The notes under the pieces: model-generated
Told to the model about the DNA's origin: nothing
Databases searched by the model: none
The model's input: the letters and a program-made list of their open reading frames with translations, nothing else
Assembly: GCF_006716815.1 (NCBI RefSeq)
Contig: NZ_VFPS01000003.1
Span: 372,001-436,000, forward strand
DNA: 64,000 bases
Reading direction: 5' to 3'
Source of the DNA: Microbacterium lacticum
GTDB lineage: Bacteria; Actinomycetota; Actinomycetes; Actinomycetales; Microbacteriaceae
Shown here: positions 17,558-26,713 of the stretch, in pieces
Numbering within the stretch: the stretch's first letter is position 1
Layout: each line of letters starts with the position of its first letter
Program-made: the position numbers and the translations under genes

Positions 17558-18220
17558 TCACCAAGGGGCAACATATGCACCCGCATCATTCGACGGGTCG
17601 CCGCTGGGAGCAGTGAACGTCAGGTTGTCGATCGCCCAGCCTGCAGGCTCGGACCCGGATGTGAAGACGAGGAACGCTGCGATATTCGGGTGGGTCACGT
17701 TCACTGTCACGATGCCCGTGAGACTCACCGGCACGGTGACCAGTTCCAGGCCGCGGGAGTCGAATGCGCGGATCGAGACCGCGTTCGCGGCATCCAAGTA
17801 GCCGATGTCCACGCTGAAGTGATCAACAGTGAACGGGCCGTCGGCGTTAACGAACGTCCCCGTGATGTCTCCCTGGAATCGGGGAGAACCGCTGAGTACC
17901 GGACTGGTGGGGTTAGCTCCGTCGGTGGCGATGAAAGCAGTCGGACCGAATTGAACGCCGTGGGTGGCCACATAAAGGCTCTGCACGTAGGTGCCGACCG
18001 GGTTCTCCGAGAACGTGATCCGTGTAGGCGTGGCAACCGACATGCGCGCGCGAGCGTCCGGCTGCGTCGGCGTCTCACCGAGGACGTTGTACTCGGGGTC
18101 GCCGACGACATTCGACGTGCTACCCGACTCAGCCTCATCGGCGGCGCTGGCGGGGAGAACTCCCGCCAACACAAGCGCGATCGAAGCCGCAACCGCCGCC
18201 GTCATCCGCTTGAACCGCAC
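17558..18220 (-). CDS. exported protein, unknown function
   Basis: 220 residues with a clear Sec signal peptide: MRFKRM, hydrophobic AAVAASIALVLAGVL and ASA cleavage site before ADEAESGS (about residue 26). The mature part is Thr/Ser/Gly-rich and beta-like (ITFSENPVGTYVQSLYVAT, FVNADGPFTVDHFSVDIGYL, GWAIDNLTFTAPSGD), reminiscent of extracellular jelly-roll domains, but no family is recognised with confidence. GTG start at 18220. It contains the GGATGCC word typical of resident genes (near 17790). It lies between the ISL3 pair and the truncated GIY-YIG gene; role in the island unknown. Confidence 0.7.
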   Translation of the reverse strand: MRFKRMTAAVAASIALVLAGVLPASAADEAESGSTSNVVGDPEYNVLGETPTQPDARARMSVATPTRITFSENPVGTYVQSLYVATHGVQFGPTAFIATDGANPTSPVLSGSPRFQGDITGTFVNADGPFTVDHFSVDIGYLDAANAVSIRAFDSRGLELVTVPVSLTGIVTVNVTHPNIAAFLVFTSGSEPAGWAIDNLTFTAPSGDPSNDAGAYVAPW

Positions 18221-18525
18221 CGTGCCCCCAGTAATTCGCGATCAGATTGACCGTTACGCTATTGCACGCGGCAGGAAAGATTAAAGCGTTCTCATGCGAT
18301 ATATCACTTCGACGCATCGACCTATGGATCCGTCAACTGACGGGGCGTCTGTTTCCCGCACGGACCGACTTCAGCGAATCGACATCCTCGACGCGATCCG
18401 CAAGCGGGCAGTGCGCGCTGAAGGCACCTGGCGGGCATCATCAGTTCCCCGTGGTCGACGCCGCAGGCGCGGTGTCACCGGGTTCCCTTCCTGTCCTTGT
18501 CGGCGGCCCACGCGATGATGGTGCC
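18221..18525. other. intergenic stretch, less GC-rich at its left end
   Basis: 305 bp between two divergent genes. The left 80 bp are clearly richer in A/T than surrounding DNA and probably contain promoters. Short frames here have no recognisable product and no supporting start, so none is annotated. Confidence 0.4.
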
Positions 18526-18792
18526 GTGACGATTGATCGGATAGCTGCATACGCAGCGGTTGACGCCCTCGCAATGTGGTCGGATTGGAAGTCATTCGAG
18601 ATCGCCGCACCGCACGCACCACTGGTGCCCGGGGTGTATCAGATGCGCAAACGAGACGGCTTGATCGTCTATGTGGGAATGGCTGGTGAGCGCAGGGGCC
18701 AGGGTATCCGCGGACGTCTTTCGATCTACCGCCGCGGCAAGGGCGCCGTGGGCGGGTTCGGTGAAGCCGCGCTTGACCGCGCACTCGCGGGG
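18526..18792 (+). pseudogene. GIY-YIG-like nuclease, 3' truncated
   Basis: Starts VTIDRIAAYAAVDALAMWSD (GTG at 18526) and shows VPGVYQMRKRDGLIVYVGMA followed by GIRGRLSIYRRGKGAVGGFG. This resembles the GVY...YVG core and conserved Arg of GIY-YIG domains. The homologous sequence stops near LDRALA, where the DNA becomes (on the other strand) the C-terminal coding part of an ISL3 transposase. The catalytic Glu region is missing, so it is probably non-functional. The open frame nominally continues to 18864 through transposon DNA. Confidence 0.6.
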
Positions 18793-19068
18793 ACGCCAAT
18801 GCTGACGGAATCGATCACCGACCGCATCATCTCCTTCGCCTTCTTCTTGTCGGGTTCGCGGTAGGCGGCGACGATGCGCTGGTAGATGCCCCAGGTCGCT
18901 TCGACCTCGACGTGCTCCTCGACCGCGAACACCGCGTCCAGCCGTGCAGTCTGCTTCTCGGTGAGGAAGCTCACGCCGGTGTGGAGGGTGCGGCGGACCC
19001 CGTAGAGCGGGTCCCCGGCTGACCGCGGTGCCCGAGAGTGTCCTGCTGAACCCTCTGCCGGGTCCGGT
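18792..19068 (-). pseudogene. ISL3 transposase copy 3, C-terminal fragment
   Basis: After DRTRQRVQQDTLGHRG the frame changes by one base and continues GDPLYGVRRTLHTGVSFLTE, then ATWGIYQRIVAAYREPDKKK and SVIDSVSIGVPA, where homology stops. The remaining C-terminal third, with the catalytic Glu region, is absent. One single-base deletion lies near 19020. Confidence 0.7.
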
Positions 19069-19073
19069 CCAGG

Positions 19074-20722
19074 CCTGGATCGTGTCAGTTTAGTGCCCCA
19101 CGCCCGGCCGGAGTGCGGCGATGATGTCGGCGGCTTCCCCCGTTGGCGGGGTGGTCGCGGTGAGTTCGTGTCCGTCGATGGTGATCGTGACGTCACGCAG
19201 CGGGCGCAGCGCGCGGACGATACGGCGGACCGTCACGCCGGTGGTCTTGTAGAGGTGCCGGCTGATCGCGAGAGCGCAGAACACGACGGTGAGGTGCGCG
19301 TGGATCGAGTCCGCGGTCGACGCGAACATCGGCCTCGCCCGCAGGTCGGTCTTTGCCATCCGGAACGTCGCCTCGACCTGGAACAGGTCATGGTAGGCCG
19401 CCACGATCTCTGCAGCGGAAGCCGTCGCGGTGCTGAGGTTGGTGACGTACCCCTTGAGGCCGATGTATTCGCGGGCCTTCTCGACTCTTGCCCAGTTCAC
19501 GCCGGGCCCCGTGCCGAGGGTGACGAACCGGTCCTTCTTCGCCGGGCGGGTGCCGGCAGCGATCTGCTCGGCGCGTTCGATCTGCTTGTTCAACGTGATG
19601 TTGTCGCGGATCTTCCGCTTGTGGGAGTACTGCCACACCACTCGCCGCTCCCGCGCGTTCACACCCGCACCCATGGTTCGGGTGGTCTCGACCGTCTCCC
19701 CATCGGTGACGATGTTCCCGACGGTCGCGTAGTGCTCGGCGAGATCGTATGGCGCGGAGGAGGTGCGGGAGCCGACGATGAAACCGAACCCGGCGTCCTC
19801 CAGCCGGTTCAGGTTCGCTGCGGACAGCATGCCGGCGTCCGCGACGACCACGACCTCGGTCGCGGAGTGACGTTCGCGGAACTGGTCGAGGACGGGCAGC
19901 AGGGTGAGGGTCTCGCCCCTGTTGCCCGCGAACTCGTGGACTTCGAGGGGGAACCCGCCCTGGTCCACGAGGAGGCCGACGAGGATCTGCGGGTCGACGC
20001 GGCGCTCTTTGCTCATCCCGACCTTGCGGAGCTTGTCTTCACGCTCCGCCTCGAAGTAGAGGGTGGTGACGTCGTAGAGCACGACGGTGAGCGGGCCAGA
20101 TCGGGTCGCATGCGCGTAGGCTGCGGCGGCGATCTTCGACCGCCAGTCCTGCTCAACGCTGCGGGCGAGGGTCCGCCACACGGTCGACAGCGACGGCGCA
20201 CCCGGGACACCGAGCTCGTCCCACACCCGCAGCGTGTCCGCCTTGCTGGTCGGCTCGACGACGCGGGCCAGGACCAGCTTCTTGAATGTGTCGTTGCCGA
20301 CCGCGTCGAACCCGAGACGGGCGTAGGCGTCCTCGAGGACATCCCACAACAACCTGGACCTCGACCCGGTCACCGTCGGCGCGGTCGTGGCCGGCGGCGT
20401 CGCGCCCAGCCCGTCCAGATCGAACGGGACATGCCCGGCCAGCTCCGCGATCCGCTCCCGCGCGATCGCGACCAGCACCGCGAGCTGCTCATCGTCGTGC
20501 GCGGAGCCGAGGTGCTCCACGATCGTCCGCACACCACGGGTCTTCGACGCGATCTGCACCGCCGTCGCACCCGACGCGGTGCGCACCTTCCGCACGAACC
20601 ACCCCACCGAGCGAGTCTAGATCGACGCCGTTAGTGCCCCGCACGAGGCACCAACACCCCCGGAAAATCAAGCCTCAACGATCCTCAACCCGCGAAATCA
20701 CCCGACGGTGACACGATCCAGG
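19074..20722 (-). mobile_element. IS1634-family insertion sequence, complete
   Basis: 1,649 bp with inverted termini CCTGGATCGTGTCA...TGACACGATCCAGG and a 5-bp direct repeat CCAGG on both sides (19069-19073 and 20723-20727). Removing it and one CCAGG rejoins the ISL3 copy 3 transposase at GDAL|DRTRQRVQQD. Confidence 0.85.
19090..20607 (-). CDS. IS1634-family transposase
   Basis: 505 residues, GTG start (MGWFVRKVRTASGATAVQIA). IS4-superfamily DDE transposase of the IS1634/IS1549 type: VVLYDVTTLYFEAE (first Asp), VVVVADAGMLSAANLNRLED (second Asp) and VAAYHDLFQVEATFRMAKTD with the Y-x6-E-x6-K-like signature and final Glu. Appears intact; the element is probably still mobile. Confidence 0.92.
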   Translation of the reverse strand: MGWFVRKVRTASGATAVQIASKTRGVRTIVEHLGSAHDDEQLAVLVAIARERIAELAGHVPFDLDGLGATPPATTAPTVTGSRSRLLWDVLEDAYARLGFDAVGNDTFKKLVLARVVEPTSKADTLRVWDELGVPGAPSLSTVWRTLARSVEQDWRSKIAAAAYAHATRSGPLTVVLYDVTTLYFEAEREDKLRKVGMSKERRVDPQILVGLLVDQGGFPLEVHEFAGNRGETLTLLPVLDQFRERHSATEVVVVADAGMLSAANLNRLEDAGFGFIVGSRTSSAPYDLAEHYATVGNIVTDGETVETTRTMGAGVNARERRVVWQYSHKRKIRDNITLNKQIERAEQIAAGTRPAKKDRFVTLGTGPGVNWARVEKAREYIGLKGYVTNLSTATASAAEIVAAYHDLFQVEATFRMAKTDLRARPMFASTADSIHAHLTVVFCALAISRHLYKTTGVTVRRIVRALRPLRDVTITIDGHELTATTPPTGEAADIIAALRPGVGH

Positions 20723-21518
20723 CCAGGGCGTCACCGGCGAGCCGGACGACATGGAACGGATCCATCACCGGGACCGCGTCGGGGAGTTCCTCGGACGCGG
20801 CGGTCTTGAACCCACTGAACCCATCCATCGCGACTACTTCGATCTGCTTCGACCACTCCTTGGGCCGGGCGGCGAGCCACTGCTTGAACACCGCCTTCGA
20901 CCGACCCTCGACCATGTCCAGCAGCCGTGCGGGACCTGTCTTGTTGCGGGCGGGCGTGAGGTCGATGATCACGGTCACGTACTTGTCACCGAACCGGGTG
21001 TGACGCCAGACGTGCTCGTCGACGCCGATCGTGGTGACGCCGTCGAACCTGGCCGGATCGTCGATCAGCCGCCGCTTGCCCTCGGCGAGGATCGCGGTGT
21101 TCGCGGTGTGCCACGACACCCCCAGGCCTGCCGCGGCGCGGGAGACGGTGAGGTGGTCGACCACGATCGCCTTCAGCGCCCACCCGACCCCGCCGCGGGA
21201 GATCTTCGCCCGCGGCGCCGCCGCGTTCGTCGTGTCCTGCCGCCAGGTGCGGCGGCAGTGGCCGCACCGGTAGCGGCGTACCCGCACCAGCAGCGTCGTG
21301 GGCCGGTGACCGAACGGCTCGTGCGCGAGCGGACGCGTCACGGTGTCGCGCGGCACGCCCTCGGCGCCACACTTCCGACACCACGGGTCATCGTCAACGA
21401 CGCGGCACTCGAGTACCGCCCGGTCGGGCTCGATCAACTGGCCGATGGCTTCGAGGCCGAGCTCATCGAGACGGCAGAACGTGGTGAGGTCAGGGGTCGC
21501 GAACGTAGGGTGGTGCAA
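20723..21518 (-). pseudogene. ISL3 transposase copy 3, N-terminal fragment
   Basis: Begins at TTG 21518 with MHHPTFATPDLTTFCRLDEL. It shows zinc Cys pairs (CRKCGAEG; YRCGHCRRTWRQD), GVTTIGVDEHVWRHTR (first catalytic Asp), VVAMDGFSGFKTAASEE (second Asp) and DPFHVVRLAGDAL, where the IS1634 element enters. The family matches long-form actinobacterial ISL3 transposases. Confidence 0.8.
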
Positions 21519-21736
21519 GTCGAGGTCTTCCGGCAGATGGGCAGTGTGAGAACTTCCATCCTGGAAGACCTCGACGTCTATCCGCGAACCAGCCGCCGAC
21601 CCTCGACTACACCCTCAACTGCGAAGAGCGGTTTACACCGAAAGTCTACTCACGACAAGGGGCCTGCTCCGTCGCTGCCGGTAGGCGTAAGACTGGGTCC
21701 ACGAGTCGAACTGATCGGCCCGGGAAGGGACAACTC

Positions 21737-22453
21737 ATGTCGGACAGTTATGGGAGCGTCAGCGCGGGCGACTCGGTCGGTGGAAGCTCCGACGCGTCGG
21801 CGAAGGTCGATACGGCGAAGCAGGAGGCGGCGGACCTGAAGGACACGGCGACGGCGGGCGCCAAGGACGTCCTCGGCACGGCGAAAGAGGAAGCGTCATC
21901 CGTCGTCGGTGAGGCGAAGGTGCAGGCCAAGGACCTCTACGCGCAGACTCAGCGCGAGTTGAAGGATCAGGCGGGCGTGCAGCAGCAGCGCATCGCCGCG
22001 GGGCTGCGGTCCGTCGGTGACGAGCTCGGTTCTATGGCTGCGAACTCCGACGGCAGCGGGATCGCCAGTGACCTGGTCCAGCAGGTCTCGACCCGGTTGT
22101 CGGGGGCGGCCACGTGGCTCGGCGATCGCGATCCGAGCGCCGTGCTCGACGAGGTTAAGAGGTTCGCCCGCCGCCGACCGGGGACATTCATACTCGGAGC
22201 GGCCATCGCCGGGATCGTGGTCGGTCGACTGACGCGCGCCCTCGCGGCGAACGCGTCGGACGACTCCTCAGCGACAGAGGGTCGCGCGCTCCCCCCGGCA
22301 CCGGCGCCCGCGCCGATCGAGCGCGACGCATGGTCGGCGAGCCCCGCGGGAACCGCGGGAGTCGACGTCGAGGCGCCGCTGTACGCACAGGCAACGTCGG
22401 GACGTCCCGACATCCTCGCGGAGGACGGCGATGACCGACCCGACACCGTCTGA
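21737..22453 (+). CDS. alanine-rich single-span membrane protein
   Basis: 238 residues. Residues 1-135 are Ala/Asp/Lys-rich with regular helix patterning (KQEAADLKDTATAGAKDVLG), then RRRPGTFILGAAIAGIVVGRLTRAL forms one membrane segment near 150-170, followed by an acidic/proline tail. It is the first gene of a tight cluster with a holin-like protein (23-bp overlap) and a DUF3618 protein, a set often found together in actinobacteria and linked to envelope or osmotic stress; exact role unknown. ATG follows GGGAAGGGACAACTC. It lacks the GGATGCC word frequent in neighbouring chromosome genes, as does the rest of the cluster, consistent with transfer. Confidence 0.75.
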   Translation: MSDSYGSVSAGDSVGGSSDASAKVDTAKQEAADLKDTATAGAKDVLGTAKEEASSVVGEAKVQAKDLYAQTQRELKDQAGVQQQRIAAGLRSVGDELGSMAANSDGSGIASDLVQQVSTRLSGAATWLGDRDPSAVLDEVKRFARRRPGTFILGAAIAGIVVGRLTRALAANASDDSSATEGRALPPAPAPAPIERDAWSASPAGTAGVDVEAPLYAQATSGRPDILAEDGDDRPDTV

Positions 22454-22844
22454 GGCCAAGGCCGCGTCTACGTCACTCGGGGACCTGCTCGGCGAGGTGT
22501 CCCGCGACATCTCGACGCTCATGCGCCAGGAAGTTGCCCTCGCGAAAGCGGAGCTGAAGCAGTCCGCCACGAAGTCGGCGAAGGGCGCCGGGCTGATGGG
22601 AGCGGCCGGCTACGGCGCGCTCATGGCCGTGTTCTTCCTCTCCGTGGCGCTGTGGTGGGCCCTCAGCACGCTCATGGGCGGTGGATGGGCGGGCGTCGTC
22701 GTGGCGGTGATCTGGGCGATCATCGCCCTGATCCTTTTCCTCGTCGGGCGGAGCCAACTGAAGAACGTCGAAGGGGCGCCGCAGACCGTGGAGACCCTCA
22801 AGGAGATACCGGAAACGTTGAAAAGGAATGAGGAGAACCGATGA
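22431..22844 (+). CDS. Phage_holin_3_6-type membrane protein
   Basis: 137 residues: an amphipathic helix (SLGDLLGEVSRDISTLMRQE, then VALAKAELKQSATKSAKGAG) followed by two membrane segments (LMGAAGYGALMAVFFLSVAL; WAGVVVAVIWAIIALILFLV) and a charged tail. This is the PF07332-type small protein labelled holin, widespread in actinobacteria outside phages. It overlaps the upstream gene by 23 bp and the next gene by 4 bp, so the three are one operon. No endolysin is nearby, so a lysis role is unlikely. Confidence 0.85.
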   Translation: MTDPTPSEAKAASTSLGDLLGEVSRDISTLMRQEVALAKAELKQSATKSAKGAGLMGAAGYGALMAVFFLSVALWWALSTLMGGGWAGVVVAVIWAIIALILFLVGRSQLKNVEGAPQTVETLKEIPETLKRNEENR

Positions 22845-23404
22845 GCGATTCACCCGATGAGATCCGCGCGAACATCGAACGGACCCGCAGCGAACTCGGC
22901 AGCGATGTCGACGCGCTGGCCGACAAGGTCAACCCGTCCAAGATCGTCGACCGTCAGGTCGATAGAGTGCGCGGCGTGTTCGGATCGGTCCGTGAGCGGG
23001 TGATGGGCGTCGCGGATGATGCGGGCTCGTCGCTGTCGGGCGCCGCGACGAGCGTGGGCGATGTGAAGGACCGCGTCGCGGCGAAGGCGGAGGGCAGCCC
23101 GCTCGCGGTCGGTCTGATCGCCTTCGGCGTCGGCCTCATGGTGGCCTCGCTGATCCCCGCTTCGGCCAAGGAGAAGGAGCTCGCGGATACGGTGAAGGAA
23201 CAGGCGCAGCCGCTCGTGGACCAGGTGACGGACGCTGCCAAAGAGGTCGGTGAGCATCTTAAGGAACCCGCGCAAGACGCTGTGACCGCCCTCAAGGAAT
23301 CCGCGCAGGGCTCGGTGGCCGCCGTCAAGGACGAGGCGCAGACCGCCGCCAGCGAGGTGAAGGACCAGGCGCAGCACGCACGCGAGAACATCTCCGAGAG
23401 CTGA
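22841..23404 (+). CDS. DUF3618 domain protein
   Basis: 187 residues. The N-terminus SPDEIRANIERTRSELGSDV is the DUF3618 signature. A membrane segment (LAVGLIAFGVGLMVASLIPA) lies at about residues 88-107, followed by Ala/Lys/Glu repeats like those of LEA/CsbD-type stress proteins (KESAQGSVAAVKDEAQTAAS). It starts 4 bp inside the holin-like gene and ends before a strong hairpin. Likely a membrane-associated stress protein. Confidence 0.85.
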   Translation: MSDSPDEIRANIERTRSELGSDVDALADKVNPSKIVDRQVDRVRGVFGSVRERVMGVADDAGSSLSGAATSVGDVKDRVAAKAEGSPLAVGLIAFGVGLMVASLIPASAKEKELADTVKEQAQPLVDQVTDAAKEVGEHLKEPAQDAVTALKESAQGSVAAVKDEAQTAASEVKDQAQHARENISES

Positions 23405-23414
23405 TCGCCACGAT

Positions 23415-23446
23415 CGGGCGGGCCCACGGCAGCGTGGGTCCGCCCG
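23415..23446 (+). terminator. hairpin terminator after the DUF3618 gene
   Basis: CGGGCGGGCCCACG pairs with CGTGGGTCCGCCCG (one wobble) around loop GCAG, followed by CTTAGTTTA. It separates the three-gene operon from the BrkB gene and probably reduces read-through. Confidence 0.7.
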
Positions 23447-23464
23447 CTTAGTTTAGGAGCAGTC

Positions 23465-24541
23465 ATGAGCAATACCGCCATTGCCTCCGATCGCGACGGC
23501 TCGCCCGACCGGGAGTCATCCCGGAAGCCCGATTCGCCGACCGATCTGCACCCCCGATCGTGGAAGTACGTTCTGCGGAAGACGATCCGCGAGTTCTCCT
23601 CGGACCAGTGCACCGATATTGCGGCGGCGCTGACGTACTACGCGGTGCTGTCGGTGTTCCCTGGTCTCATCGCCGTCTTCTCCCTACTCGGCGTCGTCGG
23701 GCAGGGGCAGGCGGCCAGGGACGCCGTGCTGGGCATCGTCGACCAGGTCGCTCCGGGCGATACCGCCGACGTGATCCGTGGGCCGATCGAACAGATCGCC
23801 GGATCGCCCGCCGCCGGATTTGCGCTGATCAGTGGCATCGTGCTGGCCATCTGGTCGGCGTCCGGGTACGTCGGCGCGTTCGGTCGGGGAATGAATCGCA
23901 TTTATGAAATAGATGAGGGCCGGCCGTTCTGGAAGCTCAAGGCGACGCAGCTCCTCGTCACGGTCATCGTGGTTGTCCTGCTCGTCGTCGCCGCCGTCAT
24001 TCTCGTCGTGTCAGGGCCGGTCACCGAGGCCGTGGGCAGCGTGCTGGGGCTGGGCGACGTGGCGCAGACGATCTGGTCCATCGCCAAGTGGCCGGTGCTC
24101 GCACTCATCGTCGTACTGATCGTCGCGATCCTTTACTACGCGACGCCGAATGCGAAGCAGCCGAAGTTCCGGTGGCTCAGCATCGGCGCACTGCTCGCGA
24201 TTATCGTGCTTGCGGTCGCGACACTCGGCTTCGGCTTCTACGTGGCCAACTTCTCCCACTACGACCGCACCTACGGGTCGCTCGCCGGGGTGATCGTCTT
24301 CCTACTGTGGCTCTGGATCGCGAATCTCGCGCTGCTGTTCGGCGCCGAGTTCGATGCTGAACTCGAGCGTGGGCGGCAGCTGCAGGCGGGGATCGCCGCG
24401 GAAGAGGACATCCAGCTACCACCGCGCGATACGCGCAAGAGCGACAAGCTGGCTGAGAAGGAGCGCGAAGATATCGACACCGGACGAGACATCCGTACGC
24501 GCGCAGCTGACGAGACGTCACAGAGTACCGCGGCCGATTGA
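23465..24541 (+). CDS. YihY/BrkB family inner membrane protein
   Basis: 358 residues with six predicted membrane segments between about residues 55 and 300. The family signature is seen in DIAAALTYYAVLSVFPGLIA and in YGSLAGVIVFLLWLWIANLALLFGAEFDAELERGR. BrkB/YihY proteins are integral membrane proteins of unsettled function. ATG follows TTTAGGAGCAGTC. A charged C-terminal tail of about 45 residues (RDTRKSDKLAEKEREDIDTG) is hydrophilic. The gene end overlaps a truncated permease on the other strand, so a deletion junction lies right here. Confidence 0.9.
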   Translation: MSNTAIASDRDGSPDRESSRKPDSPTDLHPRSWKYVLRKTIREFSSDQCTDIAAALTYYAVLSVFPGLIAVFSLLGVVGQGQAARDAVLGIVDQVAPGDTADVIRGPIEQIAGSPAAGFALISGIVLAIWSASGYVGAFGRGMNRIYEIDEGRPFWKLKATQLLVTVIVVVLLVVAAVILVVSGPVTEAVGSVLGLGDVAQTIWSIAKWPVLALIVVLIVAILYYATPNAKQPKFRWLSIGALLAIIVLAVATLGFGFYVANFSHYDRTYGSLAGVIVFLLWLWIANLALLFGAEFDAELERGRQLQAGIAAEEDIQLPPRDTRKSDKLAEKEREDIDTGRDIRTRAADETSQSTAAD

Positions 24542-25123
24542 TCTCGCGGTCCCGAGAAGGATGATCACGGATGCCCCGACCGCCCAGAGGCTCATGATCA
24601 CCAGCCCCGGCTTCACCCAGGACGGATTCGTGGTCCACGCCGGCCCGTCGATGCCGACGGTGCGCAGTGCGGAGTTGATGAGGCCGTTCTGCCCGTTGAA
24701 CAAAAGCAGGAACAGGATGCCGACGGCGACGGGCGGCGTCATCTTCGGCAGGAAGAAAATGGTCCGGAAGAAGCCGGCGCTGCGCCCCGCCCGTTGGAGA
24801 AGCAGTGCGAGCGCCAGGGAGATCACGACGTACAGCGGGACTTGAACGAGTGTGAAGAACGCGGTGTTGCCGAGCGCGAGCGCGACCTTCGAGTCGGCGA
24901 ACAGCTCGGCGTAATTGTCGGAGCCGACGAATCGGGGCGAATTGATGACGTCGTAGTCGGTGAGCGACAGATAGAGGCTCTACACCAGCGGCCACGCGGT
25001 GAAGACGACGAACCCGACGATCCACGGCGACAGGAACAGCAGGGCCGACCGCGCGGTGCGGCGTGCGGCGCGTCGGCGCGCCCGCTCGCGTCCGGCGGTC
25101 GCCCGCTCGCCGGTGATCGTCAC
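24518..25123 (-). pseudogene. sugar ABC transporter permease, truncated with an internal stop
   Basis: MalF/UgpA-type permease. From GTG 25123 the frame reads VTITGERATAGRERARRRAA, ALLFLSPWIVGFVVFTAWPLV, then a TAG stop (24980-24982) where the family has Tyr (PLVYSLYLS), then SLYLSLTDYDVINSPRFVGS and LALALLLQRAGRSAGFFRTI. Homology ends at GASVIILL near 24550, before the EAA loop, and the DNA turns into the antisense of the brkB end. It has therefore lost its C-terminal third as well as carrying a stop. Confidence 0.85.
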
Positions 25124-25125
25124 GA

Positions 25126-26509
25126 TCAGTCCTCGGACTCGAGCTTCGTCCACGCATCGTCGAGCGCCGACTGCGCGGTCTTCTGGGCCGCCTGCAGCGC
25201 CTCCTCCGGGGTGGACTGGCCGTTCAGCACCGCGTTGACGGCATCCTGCAGTGCCGTCTTGAACTCGGCATCAGCGGGATTGGCGGGCAGTGAAAACGTG
25301 GCGTCGTTGGCCTCGTACATCTTCGCTACGGCCGTGTCCCACGGCTCGCCACCCGATGTCACCATCCCCTGGATCGTCTCGTCGGCCTTTGTGTTCCCGG
25401 TCAGCAGTCCGGTGAAGGGCTTGCCCTCCTCGGTGCGCGCGGCCAGCCGCGCATCAGCTGCGGCCTTCCAGGATCCGTCGACGTCATCACGCGCGCCCAG
25501 CGGCACGCAGCAGCGGGATTGTCGCTGCCGGCGGGGATCGCCCATGCCGAACCGGACGCGTACGCCAGCGTGTTGCCGTCCCGGTCGCGCACGGTGTCGA
25601 ACGCCATGGGGGCATCCGCCGACACGTCCGCGAGGACGTTCACGTACCACTGCTCCATCGGCATGGCACCGAGGACCCCCGTCGCGAACTGGTTGCCGGA
25701 GCCGAAGAAGTCCGCCGAGTCCCGGTATGCCTTGACGGCGCTGAACCCGCCCTGGTCGTCGTAGATCGACACGGTCCACTCGAGCGCCTCGACGACCTTG
25801 GGGTCATCAAGCTGCGCCGTGCGTCCGTCTGCCGAGATGAGGTCGGCGCCGTTCGCCTTCGCCCACAGCGGCAGAACTCGGGCAGCTTGCTGTCGGAGCC
25901 GATCACCGACAGGCCGCCTCCCGCCGACTTCATCAGCGCCTGATTCGCGGCGCTCACCGCCTCCCAACTCGACCCGTTGACATCGTCGATCGTGAGCCCC
26001 GCGGCGCCCAGCAGATCGGCGTTCGCCATCGTCAGCTGCACGGTGTTGAACTCGGGAATCCCGTACACGTGATCGTTCAGGGTGACCCGCGCGAGTCCCG
26101 ACGGGACGAAGGCGTCGGTGTCGATACCCTCGCCCGCGATGCAGTCGTCGAGCGGAATGATCGCCCCTCGGGCGGAGAGCGAACCGATCTGGTCGCGGTT
26201 GGCGTAGAGGACCTCCGGCGGCTTGCCCGAGGCGACAGTCGAGAGGAACTGCTGCCGGTCGAGGTCTCCTTCGATGAGGTTGACCTTCACGTCGCCGAGA
26301 GTATCTTCGGCGAGGTCGACGCGCGAAGTCGCGACCTCATCGACGCCCGAGAACCCCATCACCGACAGTGACCCGGACAGTTCCTGGTCGGGGTCGTAGG
26401 TCGCATCGGAATCGTCGCCCGAACCCGTTCCGACGGCGCAGGACGCGAGCGCGGCGGTGCAGACGAGCGCGGTTGCAACGGCGATGGCGCGACGGGGTGA
26501 GCGGTTCAT
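25126..26509 (-). pseudogene. ABC transporter sugar-binding lipoprotein, two frameshifts
   Basis: Starts MNRSPRRAIAVATALVCTAA with a lipobox (LASCAVG, Cys27), then an extracellular solute-binding protein fold (SLSVMGFSGVDEVATSRVDL; VYGIPEFNTVQLTMANADLL). The frame breaks near 25874 (GAGTTC|TGCCGCTG, one base missing; resumes LPLWAKANGADLIS) and again near 25481 (ACGGA|TCCTGG, one base missing; resumes SWKAAADARLAARTEEG), ending TKLESED. Both are single-base losses. The permease begins 3 bp further on, so they form one operon. Function lost unless these are sequencing errors. Confidence 0.85.
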
Positions 26510-26713
26510 GATGCGAGTCCCTCCGGAGAAGTGAACGGTGGTCTGGACGTAAGAAACGCTCGTCGCATCGGCGCAGGTCTTGACGACGAGCCGACGGAGG
26601 AGTACCTCGCATGCGCGCCCGGGGCAGTATCCGCGTCGGCAGTCAACCCCACTCGCCGATCGCCCGGTGCCGTGCTGAATGGAGAGAAGGAAACCGGACA
26701 GAAGGAGCGCACT

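Larger units (their letters stand above)
18792..21632 (-). mobile_element. ISL3-family element, copy 3, truncated and interrupted
   Basis: The right terminus (CACCCTCAACTGCGAAGAGC, near 21610-21632) is present and the left terminus is missing. The transposase is of a different ISL3 subgroup from copies 1 and 2 and is split by an IS1634-family element. The left edge merges with the GIY-YIG fragment near 18790. Confidence 0.75.

Noticed and set aside
18294..18518. Small plus-strand frame of about 74 codons upstream of the GIY-YIG gene
   Set aside because: Arg-rich composition, no ribosome binding site and no recognisable domain; treated as non-coding.
22431..22844. Holin-like gene as evidence of a prophage
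   Set aside because: No capsid, tail, portal, terminase or lysin gene is nearby. This holin label is common for non-phage actinobacterial membrane proteins.
24980..24982. TAG in the permease as a recoded (pyrrolysine or suppressed) codon
   Set aside because: The same gene has lost its C-terminal third and its partner gene is frameshifted, so ordinary decay explains it.
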